DNA of 64,000 nucleotides from Candidatus Saccharimonadota bacterium (GTDB lineage Bacteria; Patescibacteriota; Saccharimonadia; Saccharimonadales; Saccharimonadaceae): NCBI GenBank assembly GCA_016280905.1, contig JAEEHN010000006.1, positions 28,922 to 92,921 of the forward strand, read 5' to 3'. Shown piece by piece: positions 56,077 to 64,000 of this stretch (position 1 is its first letter; each line of letters starts with the position of its first letter). The notes under the pieces were generated by a model. It saw only the letters and a program-made list of their open reading frames with translations, ran no database searches and was not told where the DNA came from. The position numbers and the translations under genes were made by a program.

Positions 56077-57894
56077 ATGGCCAAGAAGAGACAATTGACT
56101 GCAGCAGAAATCGCGGCACAAGCTGAGGCAATGGAAGCGGCAGAAATTCAGAGAGCATTTGAGCAGGGTACGAACACCTTAAGAGATTTGATTTCGCCAT
56201 CAGCAATTGAAATTCATTCGGATTATTTTAGATTGGGGAATAAATATGGGCGAACATTGTACATATACGGTTATCCAAGAACACTTTATACGGGATGGTT
56301 GTCGCCGATTATCAATATTGATGAGGTGATCGATATATCAATGTATGTTTATCCGGTGGAGTCGGCCGTTGTGATGAAGAATTTGCGAACCAAGGTGACT
56401 CAGCTTGAAGCCTCAATGAATTTGAATGCTGAAAAAGGTCGCGTGCGCGATCCGGAGCTTGAGGCGGCTATTACGGATGCGGAGGAGTTGCGAGATCAGT
56501 TGCAGGTAGGTGCGGAAAAGTTTTTCCGATTTGGGTTGTATGTAACAATTTGGGCGGACTCACTCGATGAAATGAAATTTGTGCAACAAAAAATAGAGAC
56601 GATTTTTGGACAGCAAATGGTGTTTTCAAAAGTGGCGAATTCACAACAAGAGCAAGGGATGAACTCGGTTATGCCACAGTGCACAGATCAGTTGCAAATT
56701 CGACGCAATATGAATACGGGTGCGATTTCGACATCTTTTCCATTTACTTCGGCAGATTTGACGCAGGACAAAGGAATTTTATATGGCATCAATATGCATA
56801 ATAATGGGTTGGTGATTTTTGATCGATTTAGTCTTGAAAATGCCAACATGGTGGTATTTGCGAAGTCTGGTGCAGGTAAGTCTTTTGCGGTGAAGTTAGA
56901 GGCGCTTCGTTCAATGATGGTGGGGTCGGAAATTTTGATTATTGATCCAGAAAACGAGTATCAAAAATTGTGTGATGCAGTAGGCGGATCGTATATTCGG
57001 TTGTCGCTAAATTCGGATGTGAGAATTAATCCATTTGATTTACCGAAGGTGGTAGATGCAGAAGACGCAGGCGATGCTCTCCGGGCGAACTTAGTGACTT
57101 TACACGGGTTGTTTAGATTAATGTTGGGCGGGAATCAGATAGCAGCGAATGGTCAAGTGCTGCCAGCTTTAACAGCCAATGAAGAGGCAGATTTAGATCA
57201 AGCTTTGATTGATACGTATGCGAGGGCAGGAATTACTTCGGATCCTCTAACACATCAATCAACGCCGCCAACAATTGCAAATTTGTATGATACGTTGCTA
57301 CATATGGAAGGAACGGGACCACAGTTAGCGCAAAGATTGCGAAAGTATACGACTGGTACGTTTGCGGGAATTTTTTCGCAGCAATCGAATGTAGATATAA
57401 ATAACCAGATGGTGGTATTTAATATTCGGGATCTTGAGGATGAACTTCGCCCAGTGGCGATGTATATTGTATTGTCGCATATTTGGAATATTGTGCGAGC
57501 AGAACAAAAGAAACGCTTGTTGATTGTGGATGAGGCGTGGCAATTAATGAAATATGAAGATTCGGCAAATTTCTTGTTTTCACTTGCAAAGCGGGCGCGT
57601 AAGTATTATTTAGGGCTTACGACGATTACGCAGGACGTAGAAGACTTTATGAGTTCTAAAATGGGTCGGGCGATTGTGGCAAACTCATCGATGCAGCTAT
57701 TATTGAAACAATCGGCCTCGGCAGTAGATGTCTTGTCGGATGTATTTAAGCTAACTGAAGAGGAAAAACGCAGGCTCGCGAATTTCCCGGTAGGGCAAGG
57801 TTTGTTTTTCGCTGGTTCAAATCATGTACATATACAAGTGATTGCTTCAGAAACAGAAGAAAGCTTAATCACAACAAATCCAAGTGCAAAGTAA
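56077..57894 (+). CDS. VirB4-family T4SS ATPase
   Basis: MVVFAKSGAGKSFAVKLEALRSMMVGSEILIIDPENEYQKLC, RLLIVDEAWQLMKYEDSANFLFSLAKRARKYYLGLTTITQDVEDFM. Confidence 0.94.
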   Translation: MAKKRQLTAAEIAAQAEAMEAAEIQRAFEQGTNTLRDLISPSAIEIHSDYFRLGNKYGRTLYIYGYPRTLYTGWLSPIINIDEVIDISMYVYPVESAVVMKNLRTKVTQLEASMNLNAEKGRVRDPELEAAITDAEELRDQLQVGAEKFFRFGLYVTIWADSLDEMKFVQQKIETIFGQQMVFSKVANSQQEQGMNSVMPQCTDQLQIRRNMNTGAISTSFPFTSADLTQDKGILYGINMHNNGLVIFDRFSLENANMVVFAKSGAGKSFAVKLEALRSMMVGSEILIIDPENEYQKLCDAVGGSYIRLSLNSDVRINPFDLPKVVDAEDAGDALRANLVTLHGLFRLMLGGNQIAANGQVLPALTANEEADLDQALIDTYARAGITSDPLTHQSTPPTIANLYDTLLHMEGTGPQLAQRLRKYTTGTFAGIFSQQSNVDINNQMVVFNIRDLEDELRPVAMYIVLSHIWNIVRAEQKKRLLIVDEAWQLMKYEDSANFLFSLAKRARKYYLGLTTITQDVEDFMSSKMGRAIVANSSMQLLLKQSASAVDVLSDVFKLTEEEKRRLANFPVGQGLFFAGSNHVHIQVIASETEESLITTNPSAK

Positions 57895-57931
57895 ATATGC
57901 TCGTATAGTTGAGCTATGTTATAATTAAGTT

Positions 57932-59770
57932 ATGTTAAGAAAGAAATTTTTCTGGAGGTCTTTTGGTGCGTCTTTGGTGGCTTTGATAATGTTGGTTTTA
58001 CCGGTATTTACTTCGTTTTCGGCGTTAGCGTTGACGCCGGCACAGATGGAAATGTTTTCGCAGAATAATATCTTGTTTTATGACCCAAGTGGTACAAGTT
58101 GCTATTCTGGTAATTTGAGTGGTAATACGATAATGGCTAAAGTTGTAGATTATTTAAAGGGAAATAATCCAACTGGTTTTGTGCTGTCGAATAACGGGAT
58201 CGCGGGAGTTTTAGCTAATTTTCAGGGCGAGTCTGGTTTCAATCCATTTCGTTTTGAAGGTGACGGAATTGGTGGTCCAGGATACGGAATAGCACAGTTT
58301 ACTCCAATGTCAAATATTACAGACATATTGATGTCTGATTCGCGAACCTCGAACTATTTTAATCAATATTTTGATTTGAAATATACTTACTATGATTCTG
58401 AAACAGGTTTGCCAAAAGAACCCGTGCCGATGACGGTTGTTGATGCATGGTTGTCTGTGCAGATGGATTTTTTCTTTGGAGCGAGTAGCGAGTTTGAAAA
58501 TACAAAGGTGGGTGATTACCGTAATGCGGGGGGTATTATGGGGCTTGATTACATCAATAGTGGTATGACTGTACACGAAGCTTTAAATGCTGCGCAATCT
58601 CCTGAAGATGCAACGAGAATTTTTGTGTGGATTATGGAGCGTCCAGGTGATAAGGAGGGTGCATCTAACTTGCGTAGTCGGAATGCACAAGAATGGTATG
58701 AATATTCGTTGGCAATTTCTGCGGTCGGTGGGACGGAAGTCGACGGCAATGTTTCAAACGGTAGTGACGTTACGATTATCGGTGATTCTATAACCGTAGG
58801 TAGCGAAGATGAAATTAGGGGGTTACTACCGCAGGTTGATATTTATGCACAAACTAGTAAACAATTTTATAATGGTGTGTCTGATAATCCTGGCGGTTTT
58901 GAGATTTTGCAAAGTCTAGTAGAGAATAATTCATTACGTAACGTTTTGGTGTATGCACTTGGTACGAATAGTAGTGGTGTTACGGAGGCGCAAGTAAAAG
59001 AGGTGGTTGCGCTAGCAGGAAGTTCAAGAAGAATAATTTTTGTAACAAATTACACTACTGCTGATAGTTATATTGGAAATAATAATAACTACATGAAAGC
59101 AAAGAATGATAATTCGAATGTCTTGGTGGCGGGTTGGAAAGCAGCAGTGGAATCACAACCAGAACAATATCTAGCGGATGATGGAATTCACCCTAACGTT
59201 ACTGGAAGGAAACTATTTGCGAATATTATCTTTAATACAATTAATGAAACAAAAAATACAAATTCTATTTGCTTTGCTGGTTCGGTAAATGGAGGATTAT
59301 CTAATGAGCAAGCACAAAGATTGGCGGACTATTATAATGGGTCGGAAGTTGATGCTGATAGTTGGGGATTACCTTTTGGCAAAATGAATTGTGTATCGTT
59401 TTCTAAGTTTTTTGTCGAAAGATTTACTGACTTACCACATGGTGGATGGCCAAATGGTAAAGATGTTGCACATACGCTGGCTAGTAGGGCAGGTTTATCA
59501 GAAGGGATTGATGCAAGACCGTTTGCAGTGTTTTCAGTCACTAAGGGGAGTACAGTGTGTAATGACGGCCATTTATGTGGGCATACTGGTATAGTAGTAG
59601 CGGTGAACGGTGATGATTTGACAACAATTGAAGCTGCTTATCAAGCCCATGACGCAAGAGTAATACATAGAAACATTAGTTACTTTAAAAATAGTAAATA
59701 TGGTAATACATTTACATATATTGATTCAGTATTGAATTATGACGAATTAGCACAAATCGTTGGAAATTAA
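57932..59770 (+). CDS. Secreted three-module cell-wall enzyme: phage-tail-lysozyme-like, SGNH-hydrolase-like, CHAP-like
   Basis: Signal peptide; GIAGVLANFQGESGFNPFRFE; VTIIGDSITVG...DDGIHPNVTG; MNCVSFSKFFVERF...GHTGIVVAVNGDDLTTIEA. Confidence 0.8.
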   Translation: MLRKKFFWRSFGASLVALIMLVLPVFTSFSALALTPAQMEMFSQNNILFYDPSGTSCYSGNLSGNTIMAKVVDYLKGNNPTGFVLSNNGIAGVLANFQGESGFNPFRFEGDGIGGPGYGIAQFTPMSNITDILMSDSRTSNYFNQYFDLKYTYYDSETGLPKEPVPMTVVDAWLSVQMDFFFGASSEFENTKVGDYRNAGGIMGLDYINSGMTVHEALNAAQSPEDATRIFVWIMERPGDKEGASNLRSRNAQEWYEYSLAISAVGGTEVDGNVSNGSDVTIIGDSITVGSEDEIRGLLPQVDIYAQTSKQFYNGVSDNPGGFEILQSLVENNSLRNVLVYALGTNSSGVTEAQVKEVVALAGSSRRIIFVTNYTTADSYIGNNNNYMKAKNDNSNVLVAGWKAAVESQPEQYLADDGIHPNVTGRKLFANIIFNTINETKNTNSICFAGSVNGGLSNEQAQRLADYYNGSEVDADSWGLPFGKMNCVSFSKFFVERFTDLPHGGWPNGKDVAHTLASRAGLSEGIDARPFAVFSVTKGSTVCNDGHLCGHTGIVVAVNGDDLTTIEAAYQAHDARVIHRNISYFKNSKYGNTFTYIDSVLNYDELAQIVGN

Positions 59771-59780
59771 AGGAGGTTTA

Positions 59781-60557
59781 ATGCAGCCACAGAATAGTTC
59801 AAAAAAGATTGAAATTAATCCATTTATAGTAGGAGGGGTTTTGTTTGCGATTTTGGTGGTTGTTTTTTTGATTATTACGTTGGTGAGAATTTTTAGAGTT
59901 AATCCTTACGGTAATGAGACAAGAATTGATAATTTATCGAAATATTATAATGATTTGCCGCAAGAAAAAACAGATCAGATTTTTTATCAGCTTTATAATA
60001 TGTTAAGCAATAACTTGCCCGAGGGGATCGTAGTGCCAGAAAAGGGTGCGATGGTGCGAGATGATACATCAGAATATAACTATAGCGAGTTGGAAAAGAT
60101 TTATTATGGGAAATTTATAGTGGATATAGCTGAAGTTCAGCAATCATATCAGGTGCAATTTGAGTGGTCGCCGGTAGCCAATAATCAGAATTTGGGTGGG
60201 TATCCAGTTCTTATTACGTGTTTACCGGAAAATTTGCAAATTTATCCTAGTGATTATTGTAGTAATATATTAGAAGTAGACGTGAGTTGGGAAAATGCTT
60301 TTCAATTAGATTATACTTTGGGGACAGAGGCGTCTTATAATGTGCGAAAAAAGATTGGGGAGTATTTGCTATCGGTTGTAAATGATTATAGTTATGTAGT
60401 TAGAATCGATGAGACGACATTAAAGATGTCAAAGGGGGTGGACGGAATGACTTTGAGGTTTAGAGTAGTGCTAAATCAGAACCAAGTTTTTGATGTGATA
60501 GTGAAGACGGATTTGTTTTATAAAAATGAACAGGTGGAAATACAGAAAGCGAATTAG
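59781..60557 (+). CDS. Single-TM protein, unknown, at end of T4SS operon
   Basis: TM PFIVGGVLFAILVVVFLIITLVRIF; SD aaaggagg before ATG 59781. Confidence 0.68.
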   Translation: MQPQNSSKKIEINPFIVGGVLFAILVVVFLIITLVRIFRVNPYGNETRIDNLSKYYNDLPQEKTDQIFYQLYNMLSNNLPEGIVVPEKGAMVRDDTSEYNYSELEKIYYGKFIVDIAEVQQSYQVQFEWSPVANNQNLGGYPVLITCLPENLQIYPSDYCSNILEVDVSWENAFQLDYTLGTEASYNVRKKIGEYLLSVVNDYSYVVRIDETTLKMSKGVDGMTLRFRVVLNQNQVFDVIVKTDLFYKNEQVEIQKAN

Positions 60558-60580
60558 CACTCTTGTATTTTGAGTGCTAG
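60554..60580. promoter_or_regulatory. CIRCE element upstream of dnaJ
   Basis: TTAGCACTC-N9-GAGTGCTAG, one mismatch; overlaps the stop codon of the preceding gene. Confidence 0.92.
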
Positions 60581-60598
60581 TGATTTATAATAGGGGCT

Positions 60599-61498
60599 AT
60601 GGCAAAACGTGATTATTATGAAGTTTTAGGCGTTTCTAAGAATGCGTCTGATGATGAAATTAAGAAGGCTTATCGGAAGTTGGCGATTAAATATCATCCA
60701 GATAAGAATCCTGGCGATAAAGAAGCAGAGGCGAAATTTAAGGAGATTAATGAAGCGCATGATGTTTTGAGTGATAAACAGAAGCGTGCGCGATATGACC
60801 AGTTTGGGCATGCGGGCGTAGGCGGTGCTTCGGGAAATCCGTTTGGTGGTGGTAATCCATTTGGGGGAGGGTTTAATTATAATGGACAGACGTTTAACTT
60901 TGATTTCGGCGGTGGATTAGATGATATTTTAGGGAATATTTTTGGTTTTGGTGGAGGGGCGAGGAGACCACGGAGGGGCGCAGATTATCAAACATCGGTG
61001 ACGCTAACTTTTGAAGAGGCGATTTTTGGGACTACGAAGGAAGTTTCGGCAAATGATGAAAATATTAAAGTGAAGATTCCGGCGGGAATTGATGATGGAA
61101 TGTCGATTAGGCTACGTGGTAAGGGTGGCGAAGCGCCTGAGGGGGGTACAGAACGAGGCGATTTGTATGTGCGAATAAGAGTAAAACCACATAAATCGTT
61201 GACACGAGAAGGTGCGATTATTTTGTCGGAAGAAAAGATTGATATGGTGGATGCGGCACTTGGCTGTGAGATTGAAGTTGAGACGGTGGATGGACCAATT
61301 GTGATGAAAGTGCCAGCAGGGACGCAGTCGGGGACGCCATTTAAGTTATCTGGGCACGGCGTGCCATTTAGAGCAGATGGGGATAGGGGGCCACATATTG
61401 TAACTGTGGTCGTGGAGACACCAAAAAATCTGTCACGAAAGCAGAGAGAACTGTTGGAAGAATTTAAAAAGAATAAAAAACGTGGATTTTGGGGCTAG
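60599..61498 (+). CDS. dnaJ: DnaJ/CbpA-type J-domain chaperone lacking the zinc-finger domain
   Basis: [37 protein letters not shown] region, C-terminal substrate domains; no CxxCxGxG repeats. Confidence 0.92.
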   Translation: MAKRDYYEVLGVSKNASDDEIKKAYRKLAIKYHPDKNPGDKEAEAKFKEINEAHDVLSDKQKRARYDQFGHAGVGGASGNPFGGGNPFGGGFNYNGQTFNFDFGGGLDDILGNIFGFGGGARRPRRGADYQTSVTLTFEEAIFGTTKEVSANDENIKVKIPAGIDDGMSIRLRGKGGEAPEGGTERGDLYVRIRVKPHKSLTREGAIILSEEKIDMVDAALGCEIEVETVDGPIVMKVPAGTQSGTPFKLSGHGVPFRADGDRGPHIVTVVVETPKNLSRKQRELLEEFKKNKKRGFWG

Positions 61499-61710
61499 GC
61501 GGCCATACGCATTTCTACTAAGCCGGTACTGACGTTTCTGACAACAAGATCAACGCCGTTCGAGGCGCGTTCGATGCGGTGAGTGACCCAGCCGGACGAG
61601 TTCCTGATTACTAATGAATTTGAAAGCAAACTGCCTTCTATATATGAAGTGCCATTTGAGGAACGACTGATTAGGCCGTTTCTTAGAAGCATTTCTTCCA
61701 CATACGCCAT
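61495..61710 (-). CDS. Small repeat protein, unknown function
   Basis: 71 aa with SD AAGGAGG; three similar segments of about 21 aa; 4-nt convergent overlap with dnaJ. Confidence 0.65.
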   Translation of the reverse strand: MAYVEEMLLRNGLISRSSNGTSYIEGSLLSNSLVIRNSSGWVTHRIERASNGVDLVVRNVSTGLVEMRMAA

Positions 61711-61871
61711 ATTACCTCCTTAATTTTAAACAAGTGTAACGTTTTAAAAATGAAATTGCAAGCATGGGCGGTATTTTGTGCTATAATAGAGTTGGAAATT
61801 TATTAATTTGATTTTATTTGTTAAATCGTTGGTATCAGGAAAATACTGACAAAACAATTAGAAAGGGCGAT

Positions 61872-63389
61872 ATGGAAATAGTGATTCCAGTTGTTGCCGC
61901 CGTAGTGGGTTTAGCTGCTGGGGCTGGCGGAGTTTTTGCATATAATAAGAGAAATGAGAATGGCGGTAAAAATAAGGCTGAAGATTTAGTGCGGAAAGCT
62001 AAACACGAAGCAAGTGAAATTGTTTTGAATGCTAAAAAAGAAGCTGCAGAATTGACCGAAAAGAATCAGACTGAGGAAAATGAGCGGCGCAAAGAGTGGA
62101 AAAAAACAGAAAATCGTTTAGCAGAAAGAGAGACGGCTTTAGATACTAAATTGGATCAGTTGGAGAAGAAGTCGGAGAAACTAAACCGAGAAGAAAAAGA
62201 AATTGAAGAGCTCAAGAATGAAATTAGAGATATTCGGGTAAAACAGCATGAAAAATTGGAAAAGATTGCTGGGTTGTCTAAAACCGATGCGCGAGAAAAG
62301 CTGATGAAGATGACAGAGAATGATATCAAGCAAGACCTGGTTGGCCTAATTGTAAAAGAACAAAAAGAGCTAAAGCATGATATTGATGAGACGGCGCAAG
62401 CGATGCTTTTAACTGCAATGGAAAGAATGTCGTCAGAGGTGACGGCAGACCGGACGATTACGGCGTTGAAACTACCAGATGATGATATGAAAGGACGGAT
62501 TATTGGTAAAGAAGGGCGGAATATTCAGGCTTTACAACGAGCGACTGGTGTAGATATTATGGTAGATGATACGCCAGGAATGGTAGTGCTGTCATCGTTT
62601 GACCCGATTAGGAGGCAAGTGGCGAGGTATGCTTTGGAACGTTTAATGAAAGATGGGAGAATTAACCCTTCGTCGATTGAAGAGGCTGTGGCCAAAGCGG
62701 AAAAAGAAATTGAAAAGGAAGTAGTACGAGCTGGTGAAGATGCAGCGCGTGAAGTGGGGGTAGTAGGGATTCCGCGAGAGATTTTGCATTTGCTTGGCGA
62801 ATTGAAATTTAGGACTTCATATGGGCAGAATGTGCTTTTGCATTCAATTGAAATGGCGCATGTGGCCGGAATGATCGCGGAAGAGATTGGTGCGGATAAA
62901 AGAATTGCGAAGACGGCAGCTTTGCTTCATGATATGGGCAAGGCAGTGACACATAAAATTGAGGGGAAACATGCGGATATTGGTGCAGAACTGGCAAAGA
63001 AGTATGGCATGAGTGAACCAATCGTGCACGCAATTGCGGCGCATCATGATGATATTGAACCAACAACACCGGAGGCGATTATTGTAAAAATTTGCGATGC
63101 GATGTCGGCTGCACGTCCGGGTGCACGAAATATTTCGGCAGAGAACTTTGCAGAAAGAATGCGTGATCTTGAGAACATTGCGACATCGTTCCCAGGGATT
63201 GACAAAGCTTATGCAATTGCGGCAGGACGTGAAATTCGGGTGATTGTAGAACCAAAACAGATTGATGATTTGTCGGCTTTGAAGCTAGCGCGCGATATTG
63301 CAAATAAGATCGAAGCGACGATGTCGTATCCAGGAGTTATCAAGGTGAATGTGATCCGGGAGACGCGTGCGGTGGAGTATGCGAAGTAG
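61872..63389 (+). CDS. rny: Ribonuclease Y
   Basis: N-terminal TM, coiled coil, KH (RIIGKEGRNIQALQRATGVDIMVDDTPGMVVLSSFDPIRR), HD domain (LLHDMGKAVTHKIEG). Confidence 0.96.
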   Translation: MEIVIPVVAAVVGLAAGAGGVFAYNKRNENGGKNKAEDLVRKAKHEASEIVLNAKKEAAELTEKNQTEENERRKEWKKTENRLAERETALDTKLDQLEKKSEKLNREEKEIEELKNEIRDIRVKQHEKLEKIAGLSKTDAREKLMKMTENDIKQDLVGLIVKEQKELKHDIDETAQAMLLTAMERMSSEVTADRTITALKLPDDDMKGRIIGKEGRNIQALQRATGVDIMVDDTPGMVVLSSFDPIRRQVARYALERLMKDGRINPSSIEEAVAKAEKEIEKEVVRAGEDAAREVGVVGIPREILHLLGELKFRTSYGQNVLLHSIEMAHVAGMIAEEIGADKRIAKTAALLHDMGKAVTHKIEGKHADIGAELAKKYGMSEPIVHAIAAHHDDIEPTTPEAIIVKICDAMSAARPGARNISAENFAERMRDLENIATSFPGIDKAYAIAAGREIRVIVEPKQIDDLSALKLARDIANKIEATMSYPGVIKVNVIRETRAVEYAK

Positions 63390-63456
63390 GTTGGTCAAAT
63401 AAATTGGTTAAACAAGTTGTGAAATAGATTAAAAATAAACAAGAGTTGATAAAATT

Positions 63457-63478
63457 ATAAGCCCCGGTTGGGGCTTAT
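63457..63478. terminator. Hairpin terminator after rny
   Basis: ATAAGCCCCGGTTGGGGCTTAT. Confidence 0.7.
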
Positions 63479-63505
63479 CGAGTAAGTTGCGAGAGGTTTG
63501 ATGGA

Positions 63506-63748
63506 CTAATTGCGTGGCATGTTGTTCCACGATGCGATAGCGAGCTCTTTGAGCTTTTGGTCAGATTCGCCATTTTTTGGCCTGAAAGTTGGCGTTTTGA
63601 AATTGCATGTTTGGCACTGGATTAGTGCAAAGTGGGGTTCTTTAGTATGTTTTTTGGGGGGATTGATTTTGCGTTTCCAGTGGTGGGGGCTCCATCTTAA
63701 CTTGCCTTTGCCGCTACACTTTGGGCAAGGCTCAAGCAAAATTGCCAC
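63506..63748 (-). CDS. Small zinc-ribbon protein, Lar-like
   Basis: 80 aa; EPCPKCSGKGKL...IQCQTCNFKT...AIASWNNMPRN resembles Lar-family architecture. Confidence 0.6.
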   Translation of the reverse strand: MAILLEPCPKCSGKGKLRWSPHHWKRKINPPKKHTKEPHFALIQCQTCNFKTPTFRPKNGESDQKLKELAIASWNNMPRN

Positions 63749-63859
63749 ATAATCACCTCTTTAAATGTACTGTCTTGCTATTATAGCATAGTTTATCATG
63801 AATGTCAATAGCAGGATATTCACAAAAGAGGAATTTGTGATATAATAGGAGAAGTGAGC

Positions 63860-63936
63860 GGGCCGGTAGCTCAGCTGGTTAGAGCACGAGCCTCTTAAGC
63901 TTGGTGTCGTGGGTTCAAGTCCCACCCGGCTCACCA
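63860..63936 (+). tRNA. tRNA-Lys (anticodon CTT), CCA encoded
   Basis: GGGCCGG TA GCTCAGCTGGTTAGAGC ... CGAGC-CTCTTAA-GCTTG ... GTGGG-TTCAAGT-CCCAC CCGGCTC A CCA. Confidence 0.93.
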
Positions 63937-64000
63937 ACAGGGGAACCTGTGGAAAACTCAGGTTCGAAGATGAAATTAAATGGTGATTTATATCTGTAAA

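Noticed and set aside
36917-60557. Integrative conjugative element
   Set aside because: No relaxase, VirD4, integrase or oriT-like region recognised, and housekeeping genes (groESL, ackA, comF, hsp20) are interleaved; a chromosomally fixed apparatus is more likely, though boundaries outside the window are unseen
60599-61498. Canonical zinc-finger DnaJ
   Set aside because: No CxxCxGxG repeats in the translation; assigned as the zinc-finger-less CbpA-like type
1-64000. Alternative genetic code (UGA as Gly/Trp, known in some other Patescibacteria)
   Set aside because: Core genes such as uvrA end normally at TGA and no in-frame TGA is needed to keep conserved domains intact; standard code fits

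Overview
The window looks like the replication-origin-proximal part of a small, AT-rich Patescibacteria genome. Gene content and protein style suggest Candidatus Saccharibacteria; this is inference, with no search run. The core is recF-dnaN-dnaA on the minus strand, diverging from rpmH-rnpA-yidC-jag on the plus strand, with oriC-like repeats on both sides of dnaA. Other blocks are: MurE and a MacB-like ABC exporter; a surface-polysaccharide cluster at about 17.5-32.8 kb (TagD/TagF/TagGH-like genes, WecB, glycosyltransferases, GtrA/GtrB-like pair, deacetylase); uvrA; a two-part type IV secretion/pilus-like apparatus at about 36.9-41.4 and 47.2-60.6 kb (two giant VirB6-like proteins, four VirB2-like pilin genes, PrgI, a split VirB4, a three-domain wall hydrolase); two CIRCE-controlled chaperone loci (groESL, dnaJ); hsp20, ackA, comF, rny; and three tRNAs. 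The observation I consider most worth following is a recurring promoter-to-start architecture: in at least 18 genes a TATAAT box begins 12-14 nt before the ATG, which predicts systematic leaderless transcription. Other strong leads are a 12-bp-period TTTTACACA array downstream of dnaA, a tandem pilin fusion, two paralogous giant VirB6 proteins with unrelated tails, an orphan LexA DNA-binding domain, a tRNA-Ser 3'-end duplication and a 24-bp inverted repeat overlapping the ackA promoter.
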